DNA of 64,000 bases from Pictodentalium vernedei (GCA_031216915.1 CM062291.1:34786484-34850483), one strand, 5' to 3'; positions 10,759-21,569 are shown, counted from the first letter of the stretch. A program made the numbers and translations. The notes: generated by a model from the letters alone, not told the origin.

Positions 10759-11009
10759 TTAACCCTTTACCCAGTGTATACAATATCAAAATTTATTATT
10801 ATAAACATTGTTTTTCAAAATATTTCCCAAAAATTTCAACAAAACCACACAAAGTGACCCCTCACTGCAACAAGCTCAATGAACACATTCCAATCAGGGA
10901 TCATATTATATGGTTTTGTTAAAATTTTTGGACAAATATAGTTTTTTCAACTTGCTTAATTTGTAAATTATGTGGTTGGATGCGGCCGATTTGTTAGGTG
11001 AAGGGTTAA
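10759..11009. mobile_element. PB-B MITE, diverged
   Basis: Ends 'ttaaccctttacccagtg' and 'gtgaagggttaa'. The core is eroded ('ctcactgcaacaagctcaatgaacacattcc'), so it is older than its neighbours. Confidence 0.75.
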
Positions 11010-11068
11010 ACTTGGCAATATAAAAGCTGTTATATTTTCAGTTTTCTGTAATATTTATTTATCTGTGT

Positions 11069-11315
11069 TGAACCCTTTACCCAACGAATCTCCCCACATC
11101 CATCACCTAATATGCAAATTGAGCAGTTGAAAAAATTAAATTTTTCAAAGTATTTCAACAAAACCCATATCATGTGACCCCTTATTGGAACGAGCTCATT
11201 GAGCTCGTTCCAATGAGGGGTCCCATGATATGGTTTTGTTGAAATTTTTTGAAAAATTTAAAAAAATTAAATTTAAAATAATAAATTTTGATATCTGCGT
11301 TGGGTAAAGGGTTAA
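11069..11315. mobile_element. PB-B MITE
   Basis: Third PB-B in a row. The left end is TGAACCCTTTACCC (first T changed); the right end is intact GGGTTAA. Strong core 'ttggaacgagctcattgagc'. Confidence 0.8.
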
Positions 11316-11514
11316 GGTCACATATTTCTGCACAATGATCAATCATGTTGCAACATGGATATGAAGCTAAGTCCTGCCAATTGTTTATACCCATGTTGCC
11401 GATTGTAGAGGACTTCCACCCCAGGCATTGGTGACCAAGTCTTATTTTACCAGTAAAACAGAGCTTGTGTACCACAGTATTCACTTCCTGGGGTTCCTGG
11501 AGGGAATACATACT
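11316..11514. repeat. R2 dispersed repeat
   Basis: Continues directly from the PB-B end: 'aaggtcacatatttctgcacaatg...tgttgccgattgtagaggac...ggcattggtgaccaagtc...ttcctggggttcctggaggg'. The PB-B copy sits exactly at its tail 'gtgtt[TTAA]ggtcac', so PB-B inserted into the TTAA of the R2 tail 'gtttaaggtcac'. Confidence 0.6.
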
Positions 11515-11964
11515 TGACCCAACGCAGAAAGAAGACAAATAGTTCTTGAATAACTACAATTTTTACATTTTGTCCCAAAAACATAGCTTTTGACCCTTCC
11601 AAGAACACATTCCCATGAGGGTCATCAGATATGTTTTGTGGACAAAGAAATGAAAAAAAATAGTGAAATTCTGAAAGGAGATTTTCTATAACCCTTTACC
11701 CAATGTGACAATCAAAACCGGCCAGAGCTATTTACAAAAATCATCATTCATTTTTTTTCATTTTTTGTCTCAAAAACATAGCTTGTGACCCCTTTTGGAA
11801 TAAGCCCATTGAGCTTGTTCCAATGAGGGTCATACGCTATGTTTTTGAAGCAAAAATGAAAAAATAATAATTTTGTTTGCAAGTGTCGTCTGCCTTTCGT
11901 GTTTGGTAAAGGGTTAATAGTGCTGGCTGGTTTTGGCCATTAGGTTACCAAGATAAAAGGTTAA
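11515..11964. mobile_element. Old PB-A MITE interrupted by a younger PB-A
   Basis: Left part 11515-11687 ('cgcagaaagaagacaaatag...gaaattctgaaaggagatttt') and right part 11918-11964 ('tagtgctggctggttttggccattaggtt') would be adjacent in a normal PB-A copy. The younger copy lies between them. Confidence 0.65.
11688..11917. mobile_element. PB-A MITE nested in PB-A
   Basis: Ends (TA)TAACCCTTTACCC and TTTGGTAAAGGGTTAA. The PB-A arms are clear: 'accggccagagctatt' and 'gcaagtgtcgtctgcc'. Confidence 0.75.
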
Positions 11965-11984
11965 AAGAAAGAAACATGCAATTC

Positions 11985-12475
11985 ATTTTTTTATTGGTGT
12001 TTAAGGTCACATTGAGCATCTATGACCAAGCCAGAAAATAAAAATAAGCAGACTGTCATCTGCAAAATGAGGTCCCCAGAGGGTGAATTTAGTGATGCTA
12101 CCCTGCATAGCAGGGTAGCATCACTAAATTTACCCTCTTTGAACCTCAGTCTGAATCACGGTCCCAAAACTACCCAGGGGATAAATTGCCCCACTGTATG
12201 GGATAGCATCATCAAATTCACCCTCTGGGGACCTCATTCTCCAAATGTCCGACTGCTTATTTTCAGGCCTGTCTATGACTGTATCAGGACCACCAATATG
12301 GGTATGAAGGCAAGTTTAGCAAATTGTTATCCCTAAGCCGCCCTCTTTAATGGACCACCACCTCAGGAGATGGTACCAGGTCATATTTTACCAGAAAAGT
12401 AGCACTAGCTTACTACAGAAAACAAGCACTCTTCCTCTTCCTGGGGTTCACATGGGGGAAATTTGACAATATAAA
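11985..12475. repeat. R2 repeat split by hAT-N1
   Basis: The tail 'tttattggtgtttaaggtcac' lies at 11985-12011. The body resumes at 12272 ('tctatgactgtatcaggacc...ttcctggggttcacatgggg'). Confidence 0.6.
12027..12271. mobile_element. hAT-N1 MITE
   Basis: Perfect 8-bp duplication tctatgac. A short internal loss near 12170 relative to other copies ('aactacccagggg'). Confidence 0.87.
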
Positions 12476-12569
12476 TGCTATTGTGTTTTCAGTTTTCTAT
12501 AAAAGTCTGAGGTGTAAGTTATACACAAATGACAATCATAAAGATGATGTTCATACTGATATCCAAGCC

Positions 12570-12800
12570 TTTATTCAACACAGATAGAAGACACTTGAAA
12601 AAAAAAATTCTTGAATAACAACAAATTTTCATTTTCTGTGTCAGAAACATATGATCCTTCAGTGCAATGTGCTCAACGAGGGGTCATAAGATACGATTCC
12701 GAGATAAAATTTTTTTAAAAATCTTAAAATCTAAATGGAGACGATTGTGAATATTGCCAATCAGTTTCGGCCTTCACATTAGTTAAAAGATTTAACTCAT
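12570..12800. mobile_element. PB-A MITE, heavily decayed
   Basis: Recognised from 'agaagacacttg...ttcttgaataac', a half core 'gtgctcaacgaggggtcata' and the arm 'gccaatcagtttcggcc'. The termini are no longer TTAA-CCC. Confidence 0.5.
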
Positions 12801-12929
12801 TTCTAGTTGCGATGTTTGGTAATATCCTGTGCTGATAAAGATGTTCTATTGTGAAATTTTGCCTCGGTTTCAGTTTTAGCATTGGTCATGATAAAAGAGT
12901 CTCGGTTTCAGTTTTTAATTTCTTCTTAT

Positions 12930-13152
12930 TTAACCCTTCACCTAACATGAAAAGCAGACGACACTTGCAAACAAAATTATTTTTTTCCATTTTTGGCGTC
13001 AAAAACATAACTTATGACCCCTCATTGGAATGAACTAAGTGAGCTCATTCCAATGAGGGGGTCACAAGCAATGTTTTTGAGGTAAAAATTGGAAAAAAAA
13101 AAAAAAAAATGGAATGCCCATTTGTAAGAACAGCCCTGGCAGGTTTGGGCGT
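12930..13152. mobile_element. PB-A MITE, right end lost
   Basis: Left end TTAACCCTTCACC and core 'ggaatgaactaagtgagctc' are clear. The right arm stops at 'ggcaggtttgggcgt' after an A-run at 13093-13109. Confidence 0.7.
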
Positions 13153-13464
13153 ATAAACGTTCTTATTTGAACAACACGAAAACTCAATGAATAACTGAAA
13201 CAATAACAAAAACCACTTTTGGAAACTGAAAGGCTTTCCGGGAGTCATTGATATGGACCTGTGACATGATGTTACATGTACATGACAGACCACAGGACAA
13301 GCAATATTCCCTAATAGTGTGGATTCCCCCACCCCCTTCTTTATGTGTTTGAACTGATTTGATATGCACTGTGGTACCCTTTCCCTGTATGTGGTATCTT
13401 TATATGCAGCATGGACATCAAACTTTGAGTCTGTACTCAGTACAGACCTATAGCAGAGAAAGCG

Positions 13465-13709
13465 TTAACCCTTTACCCAACGAATCGGCCACATCCGCCT
13501 GCATAATATGTAAATTCAGGAGTTGAAAAAATATTATTCTTTCAAAAAATTTCAACAAAACCATATCATGTGCCCCCTCGTTGGAACGAGCTCATCCAGC
13601 TCGTTCCAACGAGGGGTCACATGATATGGTTTTGTTGAATTTTTTTTAAAAATTGAAAAATATTTAAAATAATAAATTTTGATATCGTCTGCGTTGGGTA
13701 AAGGTTTAA
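13465..13709. mobile_element. PB-B MITE
   Basis: TTAACCCTTTACCCAACG at the left, 'gcgttgggtaaaggtttaa' at the right (one change). Long hairpin centred near 13597. Confidence 0.85.
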
Positions 13710-13753
13710 GAGGAAACATTGCAATTACAGAATGTAGTGTTTATAAAACAGAA

Positions 13754-14103
13754 GGGGGGCGCAGTGGCTCAGTAGGTAGAGGTGCAGGCTGCAAGCCGAG
13801 AGGTCCTCGGTTCGAATCCCACCTGCGGCAACCGCGTTGTGTCCTTGGGCAAGACACTTCACCCCCACTGCCCATCTGGGGGCACAGTGACGTTGTGGAC
13901 TAAGGCGTACTGCACGTCGATGGTGTACTTGTCTTCAACCAATGCTAACCCAGCTGGTGTGGAGTTAGTACGTTGGGGAGCTGACAGTTGCTCGCTGTTG
14001 CTCGGTGGTTCTCTCCGGCTTCCTCCACCCGTAACACTGTCATGGTCATGATTAGCCACTGTGCAGAAATATATGACCTTAAACCCCCTTAAATAAATAC
14101 AAA
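13754..14103 (+). mobile_element. tRNA-type SINE, complete
   Basis: Plus orientation. The head has an A-box-like 'gtggctcagtaggtagaggt' and a B-box 'ggttcgaatcc' at about 13810, then 'tgtccttgggcaagacactt' and the tail 'cttaaataaataca'. A perfect 12-bp target duplication tataaaacagaa lies at 13742-13753 and 14104-14115. Both pol III promoter boxes look usable, so it is relatively young. Confidence 0.92.
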
Positions 14104-14439
14104 TATAAAACAGAAAATACTGATTTGGTAACTCTCTTATTATTTAAGAATGGTATCAACAATGATAACTCAAAAAACTATCGTTGCATTTTATGTAATT
14201 AAAAAAAAAATTCAAGACAGGATTGTAAACTAGTGAATGCTAATATGAACAGTTGAACACATAAGAAAGAGAAAATTCCAGAACTTTCATAAGGGCCTTA
14301 TCAGGAAATTTCAAAAGCTCTTTCCACAACATTCATCCAAATTTTTGTAAGCATCTCTAGTGCTAATGATAATGCAACAGTAAAATTGACTCTGTCTCTT
14401 ACATGTGTTCCAATCCAATTATGTTTGCCCCTTACACGG

Positions 14440-14535
14440 ATCCTCAGGGAGTTCCAATGATAGGTCATACGCTATATTTTTCAAGCAAAAGTTGAAAAAA
14501 TAATTACATCTGAATGGTGATTTTTATTCACTTGC
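14440..14535. mobile_element. PB-A fragment
   Basis: 'ttccaatgataggtcatacgctatatttttcaagcaaaagttgaaaaaataat...gaatggtgatttt' matches the right half of PB-A. Confidence 0.5.
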
Positions 14536-14544
14536 CGATAATAA

Positions 14545-14765
14545 ATTATTTATTTATTTATTTATGTTTAGATACTTCTCTGCACAATAGCTCATCATGA
14601 CTGCAACATGGATTTAAAGTCAATTCTAGCCAATCATTTATATACCCAAGATGCCCATTTTAGAGGACTGGTGACCAGGTCCTATTTTACACGTAAAACA
14701 GAGCTTGATGGCATTAGTAAACAAGCACTGGTTCACTTCCCAGGGTTCCCACAGGGAGGTAATCA
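14545..14765. repeat. R2 dispersed repeat
   Basis: Tail '(att)n atgtttagatac', then 'gccaatcatttatatacccaagatgcccattttagagg...acagagcttgatgg...cccagggttcccacaggg'. Confidence 0.6.
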
Positions 14766-14831
14766 AGTTTGACAAAGAGGTAAAGTCTAAAAAAATTGGC
14801 AAGTTGGGGTTTTTTTTCATGGACAACCAAT

Positions 14832-15055
14832 CAAGCCTGAAAATAAGCAATCATGTCATTTGCAGAATGAGGTCCCCAGAGGGTGAATTTGCTGATGCTT
14901 TCTCATACAGTGTGCCAACTTATCCTCTGGGTACCTCTTGCTGTTTAGGTTTGAGACCTTGATTCAGATTGAGGTTCACAGAGGGCAAATTTAGTGATGC
15001 TACCCTGCTGTGCAGGGTAGCATCACGACATTCACCCTCTGGAGTCCTCATTCCT
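14832..15055. mobile_element. hAT-N1 MITE, right end missing
   Basis: Left end caagcctgaaaataagcaat and the central hairpin are present. Similarity ends at 'ctctggagtcctcattc', before the right terminal repeat, so no target duplication can be read. Confidence 0.75.
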
Positions 15056-15096
15056 CATTCAGGAGTTTTATATAAGACTGAAATTCTCTTTTTGAT

Positions 15097-15430
15097 GGGA
15101 GCGTGGTGGCTCAGTGGTTACGGCATTGAACTTCAAACCGAAAGGTCCATGGTTCGATCCCTGCCAGGGGTAATTGCATTGTGTCCTTCGGCAAGGGACT
15201 TAATCCTGATTGCCCACATGGGGGGGAAAGGTGGCGCAATGTACTAAGACATACTGCACATTGATGATGTACTTGTCTTCGACCAATGCTAACCCTGCTT
15301 GTGTGGAGTTAGAACATTGGGGAGTCTGTCTGTTGCTCACTGCTGCTCGATGGGTACTCTGGCTTACTCCACCCATAAAATGGTCCAACCTGAGGTGAGC
15401 CTGGCTGTCAAAAGTGTCATTAAACCCAAA

Positions 15431-15477
<47 letters not shown>

Positions 15478-15480
15478 ATA
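15097..15480 (+). mobile_element. tRNA-type SINE, second subtype
   Basis: Head 'gcgtggtggctcagtggtta' and B-box 'ggttcgatccctgccagg', then 'tgtccttcggcaagggactt'. The tail is a long (AAAT)n run at 15430-15480. The head differs from the 13754 copy while the body is shared. Confidence 0.85.
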
Positions 15481-16130
15481 TGGAGAGTCTGACTGTTGCT
15501 CACAGTTGCTCGACGGTACTTTGACCTACTCCACCCATATTTTATGTTGATACACCTACATACTATATTTTATTTGAATCAGTCAACAACAATTAAAGTT
15601 ATCATCGGGAAACCAAAAAAATGAATTTTCAGGGTCGAAAAAGGGGCATAACTCTGGTAAAAATTGTCAGACCATTTCAATTCAAACGTGACCTGTATTT
15701 TATGTTGATACACCTACATACAAAATTTCATTTGATTTGGCCAATTATAACTTAAGTTATCGTTGGAAACCAACAAAAATTAATTTTCCAAGTCAAAAAA
15801 GGGGCATAACTCTGGCAAAAATTGTCGGACCACACCCTGATTTGCACTTGAAATTTCATTTGATTTGGCTAACTATAACTGAAGTTATCATTGAGAAACC
15901 AAAAAAATGAATTTCCGAAGACAAAAAAGGGGTATAACTCTGGCAAAAAATGTCGGACCACACCCTGATTCGAACTTGTATTTTATGTTGATACACCTAC
16001 ATACCAAATTTCATTTGATTAAGCCAACTGTAACTAACGTTACCATCGGGAAACCAAAGTGGGACGGACAGACGGATGGACAGACATACACAGGCTATTT
16101 TAATAGTCCCCCGAAAAAAAAATTTCGGGG
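15481..16130. repeat. Tandem array, about 150-bp unit, ending in GACG/GACA run
   Basis: Units hold 'tttatgttgatacacctaca', 'aagttatc(a/g)t(c/t)gggaaacc' and 'ggggcataactctggcaaaa', three to four times. The array ends in 'gggacggacagacggatgg' and an 'agtcccccgaaaaaa..ttcggggac' hairpin, a layout shared with the 17.8-19.3 kb array. A 38-bp leader repeats the SINE end. Confidence 0.75.
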
Positions 16131-16282
16131 ACACAAAAATATGATTTATTTAATGCTCAGGCATCAATTCACGCTGAAAAATTAAGTCATATTCCCCTGT
16201 CAGTCGGCAAAAGAAATATCAAAATGATATTTAGAAATCGATATTTCATCGTAGGTTCATTTCCACTGTCTTCGATGTTCAG

Positions 16283-16406
16283 TGGCAGCACGTTTAATGG
16301 GCCGATAAACATTTACATGCAATCATCACAGAGTCAGCACATCAGTAATGAATTCCAGAGTCCCAAATACAAACGAATTCGAATAATTGATAGTGACAGT
16401 GACTAA
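16283..16406 (+). CDS. Possible terminal exon, unrecognised protein
   Basis: A 41-codon open stretch follows a fair splice acceptor ('tttccactgtcttcgatgttcag') and ends at TAA (16404-16406). The deduced tail is not repeat-like: it contains GSTFNGPINIYM and ends with KRIRIIDSDSD, a basic patch followed by an acidic-serine end typical of nuclear or regulatory proteins. An AATAAA signal lies at 16533-16538, about 127 bases downstream. No upstream exon was found in this window, and I recognise no family. It could equally be a chance frame or part of a dead element. An ATG-initiated version would start at 16224. Confidence 0.25.
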
Positions 16407-16829
16407 ATCAATTCATTAAATCAGCGGTTTCAAAGTTTGACTTTCTCATTCACCTTCCAGCGAAAAGCCGAAATCACTTTCAAATTTCTTCAGTTCAACT
16501 TCACACGTCTTCAGTGCATTGAGTTCAAAAAAAATAAAATGACGTGTCTTGTTATTGAAAATAAGAAAGTGGTGTTTTTTGTTATTGTTCTATTTCTTCG
16601 AAACACATTGCGATTATTTCAATTCGCCAGCCTTGGTAAATCGTAAAGTTAGGGGAGAAATAAGACGGGACTACTTTTTGTGCGGATATTCACACATTCC
16701 AATGGTTGGAGTTTGGTTGTTGTAATTTTTGTATGGACGCCGGTTCGGCACATAAATTTTGCGCCTTAATGGCAAATAAAGGCCACAAATTGGAGAGTTT
16801 GTAGTCGTAGAGCATTAAATAAAAAGAAA

Positions 16830-16970
16830 ATTCACGAAAATTTGATGAATACCGAAAATATCTCGTGAGTGGCTACAAAGAAATATGAGGATCTTCACGA
16901 GCGACGCAGTCGCGAGTGAAGATCCTCATATTTCTTGTAGCCACGAATTCATCAAATTTTCGTGAATATC
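16830..16970. repeat. Palindromic element
   Basis: 'gtggctacaaagaaatatga...gatcttcac' mirrors 'gtgaagatc...atatttcttgtagccac' around 'gagcgacgcagtcgc'. The symmetry extends outward through 'aaattcacgaaaatttgatgaat' / 'attcatcaaattttcgtgaa'. Likely a MITE of another family; single copy in this window. Confidence 0.65.
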
Positions 16971-17229
16971 CTCTATATTTGTGTTTACCTATATACCTGT
17001 GTCAGGCAGGAATCCCACACACACTAAGTCTGGAACTGAACTGAAAACTCTAAAGTTTATTAAAATCGATCTCGGAACTGCGGCACTGAATTACCTTGCT
17101 CCGAATGTACAGCCATCGTACCACCTGAGCTAACAAGAACCCTGTCCATGGACCTAGCACAATACCTGGTGGGATTCTTGATTGACATAGGTGATATAAA
17201 ATTAAACTCAAGCAGTTGCATCTTCACTG

Positions 17230-17428
17230 ATCACCAATTAATTGAGATTTTCAAGGACTCCGACAATGATTTTCAAGGACTTTTGTAATTTTCATATGAA
17301 CAGGGTTCTTACAGTCAAGGACCAAAAAAATTCAAGGACTTTTCAAGGACATATCAGCATTTTCCCCAAGGATGTTTTTTTTAAAATGTACATTTGGAAT
17401 ATAACCATTTTTAGAAGCCTTACCTACT
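17230..17428. repeat. 'ttcaaggac' dispersed repeat, part
   Basis: Dense repeats of 'ttcaaggacttttcaaggac'. Similar blocks lie at 19440-19590, 19900-19990, 29300-29400 and 40864-41312. No coding potential. Confidence 0.5.
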
Positions 17429-17663
17429 TTAACCCTTTACCTAACATGAAAAGCAGACGACACTTGCAAAAAAATTCTTGAATAACTAATTTTTTTGTCT
17501 CAAAAACATTGGTTATGACCCCTCATTGGAATGAGCTTGATGAGCTCATTCCAACAAGGGGTCATAACCTATGTTTTTGAGACAAAAAAATAATTGTAAT
17601 TAATTGACCATTTTTGAGAATAGTGGTGGCCGGTTTTGACCGTTACACTGGGTAAAGGGTTAA
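17429..17663. mobile_element. PB-A MITE
   Basis: Complete, TTAA to TTAA, inserted in the 'ttcaaggac' repeat. Core 'ggaatgagcttgatgagctc'. Confidence 0.85.
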
Positions 17664-17789
17664 AAATGTCTTCTACCTCATCCTTCTAAATTCCAGGAAA
17701 ACAGTGCTTCTAAAATGCTCTGCAACAAAATTATGGTACTTACAGAATGACACCCAGTTAAACAAGTGTTTGACCACCGAGGTGGTACT

Positions 17790-18142
17790 AGTCCCCTACA
17801 GCGCTTTTGTGACATAAGGTGTTTTTGTCACAGAAGACACTAGAGTATATAAGCATCTTGGATTTTGAAAAAAAAATATTGAGCGTGCATAATCCCCTCA
17901 CAACCCTTTATCCATGTACCATATATGAAAGGCGTAACTTGAACCATGTTGGAGGGAGGGGTGGTAACATAAAATAGAGAAAAAAGCTTAAAAAACACAA
18001 CAAAAATGGCCGCCATTCTGCCATCTTGGATTTTGAAAAATAAATATTGACTGTGCATCATCCCCTCAGAACCATTTATCCATGTACCAAAGATGAAAGG
18101 TGTAGCTTGAAGCATGTTAGAGGGAGAGGTGGTAACATAAAA

Positions 18143-18193
<51 letters not shown>

Positions 18194-19310
18194 TGTTATA
18201 TTATTTATTTATTTATTGGTGTTTAAGGTCACATACTTATGCACAATGGCTAATCGTGACCGTGACAGTTTGACGGGTGGAGGAAGCCGGAGTACCCGGA
18301 GAGAACCACCAAGCAACGACGAGCAGCTGTCAGCTCTCCAACATCGTAACTCTGAACTCTGCACCGCAGCACAGGCAGGGTTAGAGTGGTTGAAGACATG
18401 CGCACCATCGACGTGCAGTACGCCTCAGTACACAGCGTCATCGTGCCCCCATGTAGGCATTCGGGGTGAAGTGTCTTGCCCAAGGACACAACGTGGTTGC
18501 CGCAGGTGGGATTCGAACCGAGGACCTCTCGGCTTGCAGCCTGCACATCTACCAACTGAGCCACCGCGCCCCCGACAGACAGATGTTAGATTTTGAAAAA
18601 AAATATTGAGCGTGCAACATCCCATTACAACCCTCTATCCATGTGCCAGATATAAAAAGTGTAGCTTGAACCATGTTGGAGTGAGGGGTGGTAACATAAA
18701 ACAGAGAAAAAAGCTTAAAAAAACACAACAAAAATGGCTGCCATGGCGCCATCTTGAATTTTGGAAAAAAAATATTGAACGTGTAACATCCCATTACAAC
18801 CCTCTATCCATGTGCCTGATATAAAAAGTGTAGCTTGAACCATGTTGGAGTGAGGGGTGGTAACATAAAATAGAGAAAAAAGCTTAAAAAACACAACAAA
18901 AATGGCCGCCATGCCGCCATCTTGGATTTTGAAAAAAAATATTGAACGTGCATCGTCCCCTCCCAACCCTCTATCCATGTGCCAAATAAGTAAAGTGTAG
19001 CTTTAACCATGTTGGTGGGAGGGGTGGTAACATGAAAATAGAGAAAAAAAGCTTAAAAAACACAACAAAAATGGCCGCCATTCCGCCATCTTGGATTTTG
19101 AAAAAGAAATTTTGAGCGTGCATCATCCCCACAGAACCATTTATCCATGTACCAAATATGAAAGATGTAGCTTAAAGCATGTTGGAGGGAGAGGTAGTAA
19201 CATAAAAAAAACAGACGGACGGACGGACGGATGGACAGACGGACGGATGGACGGACGGACAGACAGACGGAGTGCAATCCTATAGTCCCCTTACGGTTCC
19301 CGTAGGGGAC
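17790..19310. repeat. Tandem array, about 170-bp unit, bounded by a short inverted repeat
   Basis: The phrase 'attgagcgtgcatcatcccc' (variants) recurs near 17877, 18048, 18603, 18777, 18945 and 19111, and 'caaaaatggccgccat' near 18003, 18727, 18898 and 19069. The block starts at 'ctagtcccctac' and ends at 'gtaggggacta', an inverted pair. (GACA)n and (GACG)n runs sit at 18143-18190 and 19210-19270. A SINE splits the array. Frames of 60-90 residues follow the period and are not genes. Confidence 0.85.
18199..18573 (-). mobile_element. tRNA-type SINE, complete
   Basis: Head at the right ('gtgggattcgaaccgaggac', 'accaactgagccaccgcgcc'), tail at the left. A 15-bp target duplication gacagacagatgtta lies at 18184-18198 and 18574-18588. 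It interrupts the 170-bp array inside its GACA run. Very close to the 36002 copy, so young. Confidence 0.93.
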
Positions 19311-19599
19311 TAATAATGCCTGAACTTTAATTCCTCATTTATCAATTATCCATTATTTATGTTCGTTTTTTTTGTTTTTCAACTAAAACAAGTGCAAAAG
19401 AGATGTTTCAATTGTCCACTATAACATAGATAAAAATGATATAGGGCAAAATTCAAGGACTAACAAGGAGTCTGGTGGATTTTCAAGTACTTTTCAAGTA
19501 CATTTTCTGAATTTTCAAAATTCAAGGAGTAAGATTGAAATTCAAGGACTTTTCAAGGATGTGCACACCCTGTATGAACATACAAAACCATGAACAACA

Positions 19600-19992
19600 C
19601 AAAAGAATTTTTCTGCCCGAGAACCTGATTTCTGGAAAACCCAACTATAAAGATATATTATGTACCTCAAGTGCAACAAAGTGCCATCTTCAATGCTAAA
19701 GCTTTGCAGGTGGCATTATGTACCTCAAGTGCAACAAGGTGCCATCTGCAATGCTAAAGCATTGCAGATGGCATCTTATTGCACTGAAGGAATAGACAGA
19801 TGTGGTTCTTGACAATTTTTGTAACATTGCATGTAATTGGGGTGGGTTGACATAAAACTTCTCATCTCCAGAGTTATAGGTAAACTGAATTTAAGTACTT
19901 TTCTAGGGAGGTGGTAGAAAATTATGTTCTTTTCAAGGACAGAAACAACTTCAAGCACTTTTCATTTGAGTGGGAATCCTGTGACTTGTAAA
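19600..19992. repeat. J repeat with internal hairpin
   Basis: Contains 'ggaaaacccaactataaaga', a doubled 'gtacctcaagtgcaacaa(a/g)gtgccatct', and the hairpin 'ccatctgcaatgctaaagca / ttgcagatggc'. It ends in 'cactttttcatttgagtgggaatcctg'-like sequence. The same order is found at 40940-41312. Confidence 0.6.
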
Positions 19993-19994
19993 TA

Positions 19995-20309
19995 CAGTTA
20001 AAACTAGAAGTCCTGTCATGAACTGTGTGCTTATCTAGGCTTAATTGCGAGTGAGAATTACGCGCAAAGTGCCATATCGAATGGCATCCAAAGCATGGCA
20101 GGTTTACCTGGTTACTCATAGCAAACACAAGCAATTTTTCTGCTAATGGACCTCCGGGTTACCCGGAGGTCCATTGGTTGAAACATTGCTTGTTCACAGG
20201 CCATATGTACAGAATGTGACAGCCTAACAATGGTCATAACGCGTAGATTAAAGTGCAGATCGACATGCTATTTGTACGCATTTCATGACAGGACTTCTAG
20301 TTTTAACTG
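19995..20309. mobile_element. Tc1/mariner-like MITE, 28-bp terminal repeats
   Basis: Starts CAGTTAAAACTAGAAGTCCT... and ends with its reverse complement. About 28 bp are perfectly inverted, and TA lies on each side (19993-19994 and 20310-20311). A central hairpin 'atggacctccgggttacccg / gaggtccat' lies at about 20142-20175. No transposase frame. Confidence 0.88.
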
Positions 20310-20639
20310 TACGCTCAACATCTATGCCTCGTATTTTGAATGAGATACAAACTTGATCCTGACCAATTTAATTCCATTCCCAAACAAGAATTTTGCACCA
20401 AAATTTCTAGTCACCATTCCAGTGCATACACCAGCTTTACATTGCATGAGGACATATTGTGAAGCAAATCTACCTATGCCCCTGATAAACTATGACATAA
20501 GCAACAGTGTGATGAACTAAAAACAAAACGGGGGAAAAAAAATCCAAAACATTTAGCAGATCATATAGGTATACCACTGTATAGGTAAAGTATATAAAAG
20601 TCATGTAATAAACAGATCAAATGCAATTCACAGAGATCT

Positions 20640-21200
20640 CATGCAATACATGTTCCTAGTCAATATGTGATTTTGAAAACATTAGCCTTGGCCAACTTAT
20701 TGGACTTTGTGGTGGTCAAGCATGCACATAGATCAAGAGGAACGCAAAGCATGGCATATGCCCCCTCCTGCAATACCATGGATAGCATTATGCCATCAAA
20801 AGCATGACATGTGCCTGCAGCAATCTGTACTAATGTAAACAAGCATGGCAAAAATTATTTCAATCCAACGTATGATGACAGAGCTAGAGCAGCAAATATG
20901 TTGGACTGACACATTTTTCAATCAATTTTCAATAAAAATCCCCAAGTTAAACGAGGGAAAATAACTCTGTAAATGTTTATGCGAAGATTTTAATTCTGCT
21001 GTAGGATGCGATCCCCCATGTTGATGGATAAGCAGGGCAAAAATTATTTGAATCCGACAAATAATGACAGTGTTAGAGCAGCAAATATGTTGGACAGACA
21101 CATTTGCGTTATGCACGAATGTACGAATGTGCAAACGTTACGAACGCACGCAGCTCTCCACTAGATACCCCCCTCTGAACAAGTCGGGGGCATAATAATT
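20640..21200. repeat. Short tandem duplication region
   Basis: 'ggcaaaaattatttcaatccaac...atgacagagctagagcagcaaatatgttggactgacac' at about 20847-20912 recurs at about 21036-21103 with few changes. The block ends in 'accccc...gggggcataataat'. Nature unknown. Confidence 0.5.
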
Positions 21201-21229
21201 CTTTGGCCTTCAGATAATTTGTTGTGGTC

Positions 21230-21569
21230 CTTCATTGACCCAGTCCTCTACCGGGTTATTCCTTTCCCATCCTCTTTCCTAATCTCCCAGCATTTAGTCA
21301 TAATTCCACCCACTGGCACCTTCTTGATCTCACAAACTATAAAATTCACCCTCTCCCTCATGTCATTCCTCATCTACTCATCCTTCAGGAGTCTCGTTCC
21401 ACTGGGCAAATATTTGGGGCACTCAAGAATGAAATGTTCCAGGGTCTCCATTACCCCCAAGTTACACATTAATTTTGGCATGCTTTTCCCTTGTCTTTCC
21501 CCGATTCTCCCCTCAACTCCAGTGACTTGAATCTCACTTTGAACAACAATGACCCCCAAACGATCCATC
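21230..21569 (-). mobile_element. LINE fragment: C-terminal end of ORF2
   Basis: On the minus strand the frame reads ...LMCNLGVMETLEHFILECPKY..., the C-x-ETxEH-x-CP pattern found after the reverse transcriptase domain in many non-LTR retrotransposons. The frame has one stop at about 21374 and then continues in the same frame to about 21230 ('KVPVGGIM...CWEIRKEDGKGITR'). No RT or endonuclease domain is present here, so this is a short 5'-truncated and diverged copy. Confidence 0.65.

Noticed and set aside
13757-13830. tRNA gene
   Set aside because: A- and B-boxes are present, but the sequence continues into a SINE body and A-rich tail with a target duplication, so it is a SINE head.
18216-18596. 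126-residue frame, similar to one at 35848-36462
   Set aside because: Both translate the same SINE and its flanks; the shared sequence is non-coding repeat.
17840-19285. Frames rich in 'FFKLFSLFYVTTP' on the minus strand
   Set aside because: They follow the 170-bp array unit and end with it.
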